Part shown: in pieces, positions 1 to 5,998 of the stretch
Layout of the letters: each line of letters opens with the position of its first letter
Numbering within the stretch: position 1 is the first letter of the stretch
Notes under the pieces: model-generated
The model's input: the letters and a program-made list of their open reading frames with translations, nothing else
Database searches by the model: none
What the model was told of the DNA's origin: nothing
Program-made: the position numbers and the translations under genes
From: Salinisphaera sp. UBA6602
Lineage (GTDB): Bacteria; Pseudomonadota; Gammaproteobacteria; Nevskiales; Salinisphaeraceae
DNA length: 8,259 nucleotides
NCBI GenBank assembly: GCA_002433465.1
Contig: DJIE01000267.1
Span: 1-8,259 of the forward strand
Direction: 5' to 3'

Positions 1-597
1 GAAATGGCTGTCGCGATCGCGGAAGTTTAGGTGCGCCGAGCAGATTTCCGGATTGACCATGAGCACGGTCCGGGCGCTGCCGGACTTGATCATGTCGGCC
101 GCGGTCTGAATGCCGAACGCGGCCGATGCACAGGCCACATTGATGTCGAACCCGAACTGGCCCGCACCCAGATACTTCTGTATCTCGACCGCGAGCGCCG
201 GATAGGGGCGCGGCAGGTTCGAACAGGCCACCAGCACCGCGTCGATATCCTCCGGTCGCTTGCCGGCCTTTTCCAGACAGGGCTCGATGGCGGCCATGGC
301 CATTTCGCACTGAAGCGACGGCTCGTCGTTGCCCCGGGTGCGAATCCATGGGTGCATGACCTCCGGATCGAGGATGCCGCTCTTTTCGACCACATAGCGG
401 CTCTTGATACCGGACGCCTTGTAGATGAAATCGGCGTTCGAAGGCGAAAGCGCCTCAAGCTCACCACGCTCGATAGCGGCCGCGTTGTCGCGATTGTAAT
501 TCTCGACGTAGGCGTTGAAGGCGGTGACCAGTTCTTCGTTGGAAACCGACTCCGGCGGTGTATAGAGCCCGGAGGCCGAGATAACGACGTTGTTCAC
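1..597 (-). CDS. Beta-ketoacyl-ACP synthase III (KAS III)-like protein, N-terminal part
   Basis: Thiolase-fold condensing enzyme of the FabH/KAS III type, a cytosolic family that condenses an acyl-CoA with malonyl-ACP in fatty acid synthesis. The 199 visible residues include the nucleophile region NVACASAAFG with the likely catalytic Cys156, followed by MVNPEIC and HLNFRDRDSHF at the window edge. The catalytic His and Asn of the family lie further on and are not visible. Cys156 is about 40 residues later than in E. coli FabH (Cys112). The extra length is a charged insert around residues 24-60, a feature I associate with the Pseudomonas PA3286-like subgroup, which feeds beta-oxidation acyl-CoAs into fatty acid synthesis. 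Substrate is therefore inferred, not shown. The GTG start at 597 is chosen because an AAGGGG sequence sits 7 nt upstream; the nearby ATG at 614 is out of frame. The membrane hydrolase gene lies 79 bp upstream on the same strand. Confidence 0.9.
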   Translation of the reverse strand, partial: MNNVVISASGLYTPPESVSNEELVTAFNAYVENYNRDNAAAIERGELEALSPSNADFIYKASGIKSRYVVEKSGILDPEVMHPWIRTRGNDEPSLQCEMAMAAIEPCLEKAGKRPEDIDAVLVACSNLPRPYPALAVEIQKYLGAGQFGFDINVACASAAFGIQTAADMIKSGSARTVLMVNPEICSAHLNFRDRDSHF

Positions 598-604
598 CTG
601 TATT

Positions 605-610
605 CCCCTT
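605..610 (-). promoter_or_regulatory. Ribosome binding site of the KAS III-like gene
   Basis: On the minus strand AAGGGG lies 7 nt before the GTG at 597. It decides in favour of this GTG as the start and suggests good translation despite the non-ATG codon. Confidence 0.7.
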
Positions 611-676
611 CCATGACCGACAAAGACAGCGTTGCGCGGCATTCTCGCGCGCGAGCGGCTGTGTCACAACCGTGTC

Positions 677-2122
677 TTATTCGGCCGGGCGCTTGTCGTC
701 GTGGATCAGGCCGTGGCGCGCAAGCGCGTTTTCCACAAACGGCAGCAGTTCGGCCTCGCGGCGTACCGACAGATGCGAGCCGTGATACCAGTGCATGGCC
801 GGTTCGTCCCAGTGGCGCCACAGCCGCAGGGGCTGATCGGGCGCTACCAGCTGATCGGCGGTCGCCGCGAATATATAGCGCCGCTCTTTTGGCACCAGCG
901 GATCCAGATGCAGGGGCGAAACCGGCGCCATCAGCTCGCTCAGCGCGCCTTGCGACAACCCCTGCGCTTCCAGAAACCGAAGGTGTAGCGTAGGCATATG
1001 CGCCCATAGCGCAGCCGGAATATCGGTGAGCGGAATACCGGCAATCACGCAGGCCAAGTCGGCTTCGAAAGCCGCCAGCAGCGCAGCGTGATAGCCGCCC
1101 AGACTATAACCGAGAGCGCCGACCGGCTGGTCCGGTTGATCGGCCTGGATCCAGGCCTTGAGACGGCGCAGATCCCACAGACCCTGGGCCTGGGCATGGA
1201 TAAGATCGGCCATCGGCCCATCCAGGAATTCACCGCCGGTCACCCGGGCGATACTACGGCTGCCATGCAGCGGCAGAATCGGCATGGCGACGTTCATCCC
1301 GAACTTCAGATGCAGGCGTTTGGCGCGAAACAGCGACAGGTCGAGTCCGTCGATGCCCATGCGATAGCCATGGATACATATCAACCACGGCCGCGGCGCG
1401 CCCGCATGGCGAAAGATACGCGCGGCCATATTCTGGTTGGGCCGATGGCCTTCCCAGCGCGCTGCGCCCGGCAGGGCCGGATCGGCTTCGAACTCGCTGT
1501 CGAAATACAGCCACTCGAACTCGCAGCCGCGCGATCGGGTCGGGCGCAGCCGAAAGTCCGCCGGCGCGTGCGGCGTTCGGTGCCAGTGCTGGGCACCGTT
1601 GGCCCAATAGCCGTTCTCTGCCACCGCCTGCAGGGCTAGCAGCTCGTTATAGTCGCGCTTGACCACCGCACCCCGCGGAATACGCGCGCCGGCAACGAAC
1701 AGGCCCAACAGGGCTTCATCGGTAGCCACTTTTCGGCACACACCCAAGGACAATGGCGGTTGCGGCACCGCCGAGGGCCGTACCGATTCCAGCGTGGCGA
1801 CCCAGCCGGCCACCATGAAACAGGCTGCCGCGCCGGCCAGCAACGCCAGCGCCGACCAGCCCAGCCAGGGTGATAGCAGCACCGCGATCGGTGCGCTGAC
1901 AAAGGCGCCAAGGGCCAGATACTGGGTGATCTGGCGATCGCCGGGCCATAGCGCGATGGCGGTACCGCAGCCAAGAATCGGCACGCCGGCGAACGCGGCC
2001 GGGATCGCCACCGCCCACGCGTGGCCCCAACCACTGGCCAACCAGAACAACCCCACCGCCAACGGTATCAACGCGGCGAGCTGCCAGCGGGGTTGGTCGC
2101 GCATGGCTTGCTGTTCGCTCAT
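677..2122 (-). CDS. Alpha/beta hydrolase with N-terminal four-helix membrane domain
   Basis: Predicted 481-residue serine hydrolase of unknown substrate. Hydrophobic stretches at about residues 15-31, 35-59, 67-86 and 89-108 should form four membrane helices. A linker of about 120 residues follows, then an alpha/beta hydrolase domain from about 225. Visible catalytic elements are the oxyanion-type ICIHGY (248-253), the nucleophile elbow GYSLGG with Ser340, an acid candidate Asp423 in ATADQLVAP, and His450 in HGSH. The triad is therefore complete and the enzyme is probably active, with the catalytic domain held at the inner membrane. The substrate could be a lipid or acyl ester; that is inference from the membrane anchor and the downstream fatty-acid ketosynthase. 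Start ATG at 2122 has only a weak upstream AGG; Met7 (2104) is an alternative. The two genes may be co-transcribed (79 bp gap, same strand, no terminator seen). Confidence 0.85.
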   Translation of the reverse strand: MSEQQAMRDQPRWQLAALIPLAVGLFWLASGWGHAWAVAIPAAFAGVPILGCGTAIALWPGDRQITQYLALGAFVSAPIAVLLSPWLGWSALALLAGAAACFMVAGWVATLESVRPSAVPQPPLSLGVCRKVATDEALLGLFVAGARIPRGAVVKRDYNELLALQAVAENGYWANGAQHWHRTPHAPADFRLRPTRSRGCEFEWLYFDSEFEADPALPGAARWEGHRPNQNMAARIFRHAGAPRPWLICIHGYRMGIDGLDLSLFRAKRLHLKFGMNVAMPILPLHGSRSIARVTGGEFLDGPMADLIHAQAQGLWDLRRLKAWIQADQPDQPVGALGYSLGGYHAALLAAFEADLACVIAGIPLTDIPAALWAHMPTLHLRFLEAQGLSQGALSELMAPVSPLHLDPLVPKERRYIFAATADQLVAPDQPLRLWRHWDEPAMHWYHGSHLSVRREAELLPFVENALARHGLIHDDKRPAE

Positions 2123-2148
2123 ATGATCAACCTGGCATTGAACGGTCT

Positions 2149-2177
2149 GGAATACGGTGCGCGGCGACGTCCATCAA
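2149..2177 (-). promoter_or_regulatory. Candidate sigma70-type promoter for the membrane hydrolase gene
   Basis: The 155 bp gap between the small membrane protein gene and the hydrolase gene contains, on the minus strand, TTGATG (2172-2177; 4 of 6 to TTGACA), a 17-nt spacer and TATTCC (2149-2154; 3 of 6 to TATAAT). Transcription would start near 2142, giving a leader of about 20 nt. The match is weak and rests mainly on the spacing. I see nothing else recognisable in this gap. Confidence 0.3.
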
Positions 2178-2277
2178 ATGGAAGGTGAAGGCCGGCACGG
2201 CACGCCGTTGCACGTTCGCTTCGCTATGGGCCGATGCACGCATGCACCCGCCGGGCCACCGGTCGGCGATCAAGCGG

Positions 2278-2628
2278 TCAATAACGCTGCGCCACGGCAA
2301 AGATGACCACGCCGATCAGCGCGACCAGCAATACGCCCTGCCCCAGCCACAGCGCGGGGTGACGCTTTTGCACCAGCCAGGTCGACAGAGCGGCCGCCGC
2401 AGTAAAGCCTGCGGTGACCAGCGCGATCTGTACGACATGGTCGAAATCCCCGCCGGCATCGGCTACCAGCTGCGGGTAGGGCCACATCATCAGACAGACC
2501 ACCGCATAGAGCAGCGTCGTCACCGCGCCGATGCCCAGGGCAGCCCAGTTGAGAAAAGACAGAAGTTTCAGCGTCGGTCCCCGTGCTACGGATCGAACAG
2601 CGCACGATGAGACCGTGCGCCGTGGCAT
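2278..2628 (-). CDS. Small membrane protein with three predicted helices, function unknown
   Basis: I do not recognise this family. With the ATG at 2628 it has 116 residues. Three hydrophobic segments are evident: LLSFLNWAALGIG onward to LMMW, a second around VVQIALVTAGFTAAA, and a third around GVLLVALIGVVIFAV close to the C-terminus. Short polar loops separate them. There are no cysteine pairs, catalytic motifs or signal peptidase site that I can see. The start is uncertain. The first 19 residues from the ATG are Arg/Ser-rich and do not resemble the start of a membrane protein. A shorter form could begin at the CTG at 2571, just before KLLSFLNW, with GGGGA 6 nt upstream; a TTG at 2646 is also possible. 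It is divergent from the compact hydrolase and lies upstream of the membrane hydrolase on the same strand, with 155 bp between. Confidence 0.65.
   Translation of the reverse strand: MPRRTVSSCAVRSVARGPTLKLLSFLNWAALGIGAVTTLLYAVVCLMMWPYPQLVADAGGDFDHVVQIALVTAGFTAAAALSTWLVQKRHPALWLGQGVLLVALIGVVIFAVAQRY
2600..2620. repeat. Perfect 7-bp inverted repeat in the divergent start region
   Basis: GCGCACG and CGTGCGC are separated by 7 nt. They lie between the compact hydrolase gene on the plus strand and the credible coding part of the small membrane protein gene on the minus strand. The position suits an operator for divergent promoters, but GC-rich DNA yields such repeats by chance, and if the ATG at 2628 is used the repeat is inside coding sequence. 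Confidence 0.3.
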
Positions 2629-2660
2629 AGTACGACGCCCTGCCAATCAACGTCCATTCG

Positions 2661-3176
2661 ATGTCCGAAATGTCCGAATCCCGTGTTGTTTTCGCCCACG
2701 GCAAGGAGAGCGGTCCCTGGGGCAGCAAGATCCAGCATCTGGCAGACATTGCGCGCGCCCATGGCTTTGCCGTCGAGAGCCTCGATTACAGTGATCTGAT
2801 GGACGCAACTGCCCGGGTCGAACGCCTGCTGGCGCATGCGCCCACCGGCGCGCCACTGGTGCTGGTCGGTTCCAGCATGGGCGGCTATGTTGCAGCGATG
2901 GCCTGCCAGACGCTCGCCCCGGATGCACTGCTACTGATGGCGCCCGCGCTCTACCTCGAGGGCTATCCCGGCGATCCGTCCCACTGTCCCGACGATACCG
3001 TGGTCGTCCACGGCTGGGACGACGATATCGTGCCGCTCGAGGGCAGCTATGCCTTCGCCAGTGCGAGGCGCGCGGCCCTGCATGTCGTCGCCGATGGCCA
3101 CCGCCTCGGCGAATCGATCGAGCTGATCGGCGACCTGTTCAGCGCCCAGCTGCAGCGCGCGCTCGATCGCGGTTGA
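2661..3176 (+). CDS. Small alpha/beta hydrolase (putative esterase, YqiA-like size)
   Basis: Compact 171-residue cytosolic alpha/beta hydrolase with no signal peptide or membrane segment. The first strand and oxyanion region read VVFAHGKESGPWGSK (9-23). The nucleophile elbow is VGSSMGGY with Ser72, the acid is in HGWDDDIVP (Asp121 by the HGxxDxxVP pattern), and the His is His147 in DGHRL. The triad is complete. The size and the GSSMGGY elbow resemble YqiA/YcfP-type esterases, but the substrate cannot be read from sequence. Translation could begin at 2661 or at a second in-frame ATG at 2670 (the N-terminus repeats Met-Ser-Glu). Neither has a clear Shine-Dalgarno sequence; the catalytic strand begins right after, so both give a full domain. 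Its last 38 bp overlap the 3' end of pyrD on the other strand. Confidence 0.85.
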   Translation: MSEMSESRVVFAHGKESGPWGSKIQHLADIARAHGFAVESLDYSDLMDATARVERLLAHAPTGAPLVLVGSSMGGYVAAMACQTLAPDALLLMAPALYLEGYPGDPSHCPDDTVVVHGWDDDIVPLEGSYAFASARRAALHVVADGHRLGESIELIGDLFSAQLQRALDRG

Positions 3177-4221
3177 CCACGCTCTTGAGCGCCTTGGCAC
3201 GCTGGCCGGCATACACCCGCTGTGCTGCCCGCGCGCAGTCGGCAATCAGCCGTGGCCCCTGATAGATCAGCCCCGTATACATCTGCAGCGCAGTAGCCCC
3301 GGCTTCGAGCTTGTCGGTCGCATCGCGCGCGCTCTGGATACCGCCCACGCCGATGATCGGCAGCGTTGCGCCCAGGCGCGCATGCAACGCGGCAATCACC
3401 CGCGTGGCCTGCGCGCGTACCGGCACCCCGCTCAAGCCGCCGGCCTCGCGAGTCCAGCGTAACGGCACCCCGTCGCGGGCGATTGTGGTATTCGTGGCAA
3501 TCACGCCGTCGATACGGTGGTGAAGCAGGCGATCGGCAATCGCATCCAGCTGTGATTCGGTCAGATCCGGTGCGATCTTGACCGCCAGCGGGACGTAGCG
3601 CGACTCGGCCTCGGCCAGGCGGTCGCGCTCTTCGCACAGCGCGCCCAGCAGCTCATCGAGGCTTTCCCGCCCCTGCATATCGCGCAGACCCTTGGTGTTG
3701 GGCGAAGAAATATTGATCGTCACGTAGTCGGCAATGGCGTAAACCGACTTAAGCGCGGCCAGATAATCGGCCACCGCCTGTTCCGGCGGCGTGATCGCAT
3801 TCTTGCCGATATTGATGCCCAGCGCGGTCGTGCCCTGCCGACGCTTCGCGCGTTCCACCAGCGCCGCGACGCCGTCGTTGTTGAACCCCATACGGTTGAT
3901 CAAGGCGCGTTGTTCGGGCAGACGGAACAGGCGCGGCCGGGCGTTGCCCGGCTGGGGCTCGGGCGTGACCGTGCCCACTTCGACAAAACCGAAACCCAGG
4001 GCCGACAGGCCGTCGATACAACGGCCGTCCTTGTCCAGGCCAGCAGCCAGCCCGATCGGGTTGGGCAGCTGCATACCCATGAGATCGACCGGCACGTGCG
4101 GCATCTTGTCGGCATAGATTCGCTGCACCAGAGCGGTGCTGCGCGACAGCGTGCCCAGGGTCAGGTCGTGTGCCGTCTCCGGTTCCAGCGCAAACAACGC
4201 ACGCCGGGCGAACGCGTACAT
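3139..4221 (-). CDS. pyrD: Dihydroorotate dehydrogenase (quinone), class 2
   Basis: Oxidises dihydroorotate to orotate, the fourth step of de novo pyrimidine synthesis, passing electrons through FMN to the quinone pool at the inner face of the cytoplasmic membrane. From the chosen start the protein has 360 residues. The N-terminal helices (MYAFARRALFALEPETAH) are typical of the membrane-associated class 2 enzymes. Then come NPIGLAAGLDKDG (about 54-66), RMGFNNDG (about 111-118), the catalytic-base region NISSPNTKGLR (second Ser, about 173), GGLSG (261-265) and the FMN-phosphate loop GVGGI (291-295). The ATG at 4221 is preferred to the upstream ATG at 4245 because AGGAG lies 5 nt before it and family members begin at this point. 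It is somewhat longer than E. coli PyrD (336 residues); part of the excess is a basic C-terminal tail encoded in the overlap with the hydrolase gene. It is divergent from dusA. Confidence 0.96.
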   Translation of the reverse strand: MYAFARRALFALEPETAHDLTLGTLSRSTALVQRIYADKMPHVPVDLMGMQLPNPIGLAAGLDKDGRCIDGLSALGFGFVEVGTVTPEPQPGNARPRLFRLPEQRALINRMGFNNDGVAALVERAKRRQGTTALGINIGKNAITPPEQAVADYLAALKSVYAIADYVTINISSPNTKGLRDMQGRESLDELLGALCEERDRLAEAESRYVPLAVKIAPDLTESQLDAIADRLLHHRIDGVIATNTTIARDGVPLRWTREAGGLSGVPVRAQATRVIAALHARLGATLPIIGVGGIQSARDATDKLEAGATALQMYTGLIYQGPRLIADCARAAQRVYAGQRAKALKSVVNRDRARAAAGR

Positions 4222-4226
4222 AACCG

Positions 4227-4231
4227 CTCCT
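4227..4231 (-). promoter_or_regulatory. Ribosome binding site deciding the pyrD start
   Basis: AGGAG on the minus strand, inside TGCAGGAGC, lies 5 nt upstream of the ATG at 4221. It selects the shorter PyrD form over the one starting at 4245. Confidence 0.8.
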
Positions 4232-4371
4232 GCAGATCGAAACAATGAAATCTATCCGAACGCCTATTGTGACGGCGATTCACGGCCCGTGCGAGTTCGC
4301 AGCGCGACGTCAGCCGGCCCGCGCTTGCCGACCCGTCGCGCCATTAGGGCCACCCGGCCTGCAAAAGCGCG

Positions 4372-4377
4372 TAAAAT
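4372..4377 (+). promoter_or_regulatory. Candidate -10 element just upstream of dusA
   Basis: The 164 bp between pyrD and dusA is relatively GC-rich except for a short AT-rich patch with TAAAAT at 4372-4377 (5 of 6 to TATAAT). A start site 7-8 nt downstream would fall at about 4384-4386, on or next to the dusA ATG at 4386. No good -35 box is visible at normal spacing, so this is tentative. I could not find a convincing promoter for pyrD in the same gap. Confidence 0.35.
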
Positions 4378-4385
4378 ATGGCGTA

Positions 4386-5414
4386 ATGACGGCAACAGAC
4401 ACGCAAACGTCGATTCCGGCCAGTGGCGGCCCGACTCCGGGCACGCGCATAAGCGTCGCCCCCATGATGGCCTGGACCACGCGCGAACAGCGTTACTTCA
4501 TGCGCCAGATTACCCGCTCGGCCCTGCTCTACACCGAGATGGTGACCACCGGCGCGTTGATTCACGGCGATCGCGAGCGATTTCTGGCCTATCACGCCGA
4601 CGAACACCCCGTCGCCCTGCAGCTTGGCGGCAGCGATCCCGCGACCATGGGCGACTGCGCCGCCATGGCCGAGGACCACGGCTACGACGAGGTCAACATC
4701 AACGTCGGCTGCCCGTCGGATCGGGTTCAGAATGGCACCTTCGGCGCCTGTTTAATGGGCGAGCCAAAGCGCGTGGCCGACTGCGTGGCAGCGATGAAGG
4801 CCCGGGTTTCCATCCCGGTGACGGTCAAGACCCGTATCGGCATCGATCATCAGGACAGCTACGAATTCCTGCACGCGTTCGCCAGCGCCGTTGCCGCGGC
4901 CGGCGCCGACGCGCTGATCGTGCATGCGCGCAAGGCCTGGCTATCCGGGCTCAGCCCCAAGGAAAATCGCGAGATCCCGCCGCTGGACTATGCGCGCGTG
5001 CATGCGCTCAAGCGCGACTTCCCGGCCCTGCCCATGAGCATCAATGGCGGCTTCGTGGATCTGGATAGCGCCGCTGCCCAGCTCGCCCACGTCGACGGCG
5101 TGATGATCGGCCGCGAAGCCTACAAGAATCCGTACGTGATGGCGGATGTCGACCGGCGCTTCTTCAACGCCAACGCGGCGGTACCAAGTCGACGCGCGAT
5201 CGTCGAAGCCACGCGCGGCTTCATTGCCGATCATCTGGCAGCCGGCGGCGCGCTCAAGGACGTTACCCGCCATATGCTGGGTCTGTATCATGGCCAGCCG
5301 GGCGGTCGGGCCTGGCGACGCGTGCTCTCCGAGCAGGGTCATCGAAAGGATGCCGACCTGAACGTTCTCGATGCGGCACTTGCGCGCGTCGAACCAACCG
5401 AGGCCGTTGCCTGA
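4386..5414 (+). CDS. dusA: tRNA-dihydrouridine(20/20a) synthase DusA
   Basis: FMN- and NADPH-dependent enzyme that reduces uridine to dihydrouridine in the tRNA D-loop, in the cytosol. The 342 residues cover the whole family: a TIM-barrel start SVAPMM (23-28), LLYTEMVTTGALIHGDRER, VALQLGGSDP (76-85), NVGCPSDRVQNGTFGACLMG with the catalytic Cys122, KTRIGIDHQDSYEF (148-161), HARKAWLSGLSPKENREIPP (180-199), the phosphate loop SINGG (218-222), GREAY (242-246), and the C-terminal helical domain with TRHMLGL. These blocks are nearly identical to E. coli DusA and separate it from DusB and DusC. One block deviates: E. coli has APMLDWTDRHCRYF where this protein has APMMAWTTREQRYF, losing the usual Asp at residue 29. 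The ATG at 4386 gives the family length; no Shine-Dalgarno sequence precedes it. The stop overlaps the ppi start by one base. Confidence 0.95.
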   Translation: MTATDTQTSIPASGGPTPGTRISVAPMMAWTTREQRYFMRQITRSALLYTEMVTTGALIHGDRERFLAYHADEHPVALQLGGSDPATMGDCAAMAEDHGYDEVNINVGCPSDRVQNGTFGACLMGEPKRVADCVAAMKARVSIPVTVKTRIGIDHQDSYEFLHAFASAVAAAGADALIVHARKAWLSGLSPKENREIPPLDYARVHALKRDFPALPMSINGGFVDLDSAAAQLAHVDGVMIGREAYKNPYVMADVDRRFFNANAAVPSRRAIVEATRGFIADHLAAGGALKDVTRHMLGLYHGQPGGRAWRRVLSEQGHRKDADLNVLDAALARVEPTEAVA

Positions 5415-5992
5415 TGAAGTTGCTCGCTACTGTTTTCCTTTCCATCGCGCTCTGCGCGCCCCTCGCGTTCGCCTTCGGCGACGCCAGCAAGGATGATTCC
5501 ATGGTTGTTATGCATACCAATCTCGGTGATATCACGATCGAGGTCTTCGAAGACGATGCGCCCAAGTCGGCCGCGAATTTTCTGCAGTACGTGCGCGACG
5601 GCTTTTACGACGGCACCATCTTCCATCGCGTGATTCCGGGCTTCGTGATTCAGGGCGGCGGTTTCACCGAAGACTATCAACAGAAGAAAACGCGTGACCC
5701 GATCGTCAACGAGGCCGACAACGGCCTGAAGAACGATCGCGGCACCCTGTCGATGGCCCGCACCAGCGATCCCAACTCGGCCACCTCGCAGTTCTTCGTC
5801 AACCTCACCGACAACGCGCCGCTCAACCCGAGCCGCGGCAATGCCGGCTATGCAGTGTTCGGCAAGGTCACCGACGGCATGGACGTGGTCGACAAGATCG
5901 CCGCCGGCCCGACCGGCTCGGCCGGCCCGTTCCGTCAGGACGCGCCCCAGAACCAGGTCGTGATCGAGACCGCCGAGGTCGTCGAAGACTAG
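5414..5992 (+). CDS. Cyclophilin-type peptidyl-prolyl isomerase with signal peptide
   Basis: Catalyses cis-trans isomerisation of Xaa-Pro bonds and assists folding. The 192-residue product starts with a convincing Sec signal peptide (MKLLATVFLSIALCAPLAFA, cleavage expected after residue 20), so the full form is exported. The cyclophilin domain spans about residues 30-190: FHRVIPGFVIQGGG (70-83, catalytic Arg72), NEADNGLKNDRGTLSMART (99-117), SATSQFFVN (122-130) and GYAVFGKV (145-152). The Trp that gives eukaryotic cyclophilins tight cyclosporin binding is absent, as in bacterial enzymes. The domain resembles cytoplasmic PpiB more than a diverged periplasmic paralogue, and the neighbour lpxH is the usual PpiB neighbour in E. 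coli and Pseudomonas. The ATG overlaps the dusA stop (TGATG), with GAGG 10 nt upstream inside dusA, so translation is probably coupled. An internal ATG at 5501 could give a cytoplasmic form. Confidence 0.94.
   Translation: MKLLATVFLSIALCAPLAFAFGDASKDDSMVVMHTNLGDITIEVFEDDAPKSAANFLQYVRDGFYDGTIFHRVIPGFVIQGGGFTEDYQQKKTRDPIVNEADNGLKNDRGTLSMARTSDPNSATSQFFVNLTDNAPLNPSRGNAGYAVFGKVTDGMDVVDKIAAGPTGSAGPFRQDAPQNQVVIETAEVVED
5489..5503 (+). promoter_or_regulatory. Possible internal ribosome binding site and start within the cyclophilin gene
   Basis: AAGGA (5489-5493) lies 7 nt before the in-frame ATG at 5501 (Met30). Starting here would skip the signal peptide and yield a 163-residue protein, close to the length of cytoplasmic PpiB of E. 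coli (164). The spacing is better than that of the annotated start. Use of the site is inferred. Confidence 0.4.
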
Positions 5993-5998
5993 TCGAGG

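Noticed and set aside
644..655. 12-bp palindrome CTCGCGCGCGAG between the hydrolase and ketosynthase genes as terminator or operator
   Set aside because: It is a simple CG alternation with no T-run, easily produced by chance at this base composition.
31..993. Long plus-strand open frame of 320 codons over the left end
   Set aside because: It lies antisense to the ketosynthase and the hydrolase, both of which have clear family motifs. Its translation is Arg/Gly/Ala-rich without recognisable motifs, typical of GC-rich antisense frames.
4222..4245. Longer PyrD from the ATG at 4245
   Set aside because: AGGAG is ideally placed for the ATG at 4221, and PyrD proteins normally begin at that Met-Tyr.
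4245..4385. Upstream extension of DusA from an ATG at 4245 (47 more residues)
   Set aside because: The extra sequence has no family similarity, runs through the pyrD leader, and would make the protein longer than DusA relatives; the ATG at 4386 gives the expected length.
5444..5455. Lipobox in the cyclophilin signal peptide (Ile-Ala-Leu-Cys at residues 11-14)
   Set aside because: Leu at the position before Cys is not accepted by lipoprotein signal peptidase, and the Cys falls inside the hydrophobic core; a standard Ala-Phe-Ala cleavage site follows.
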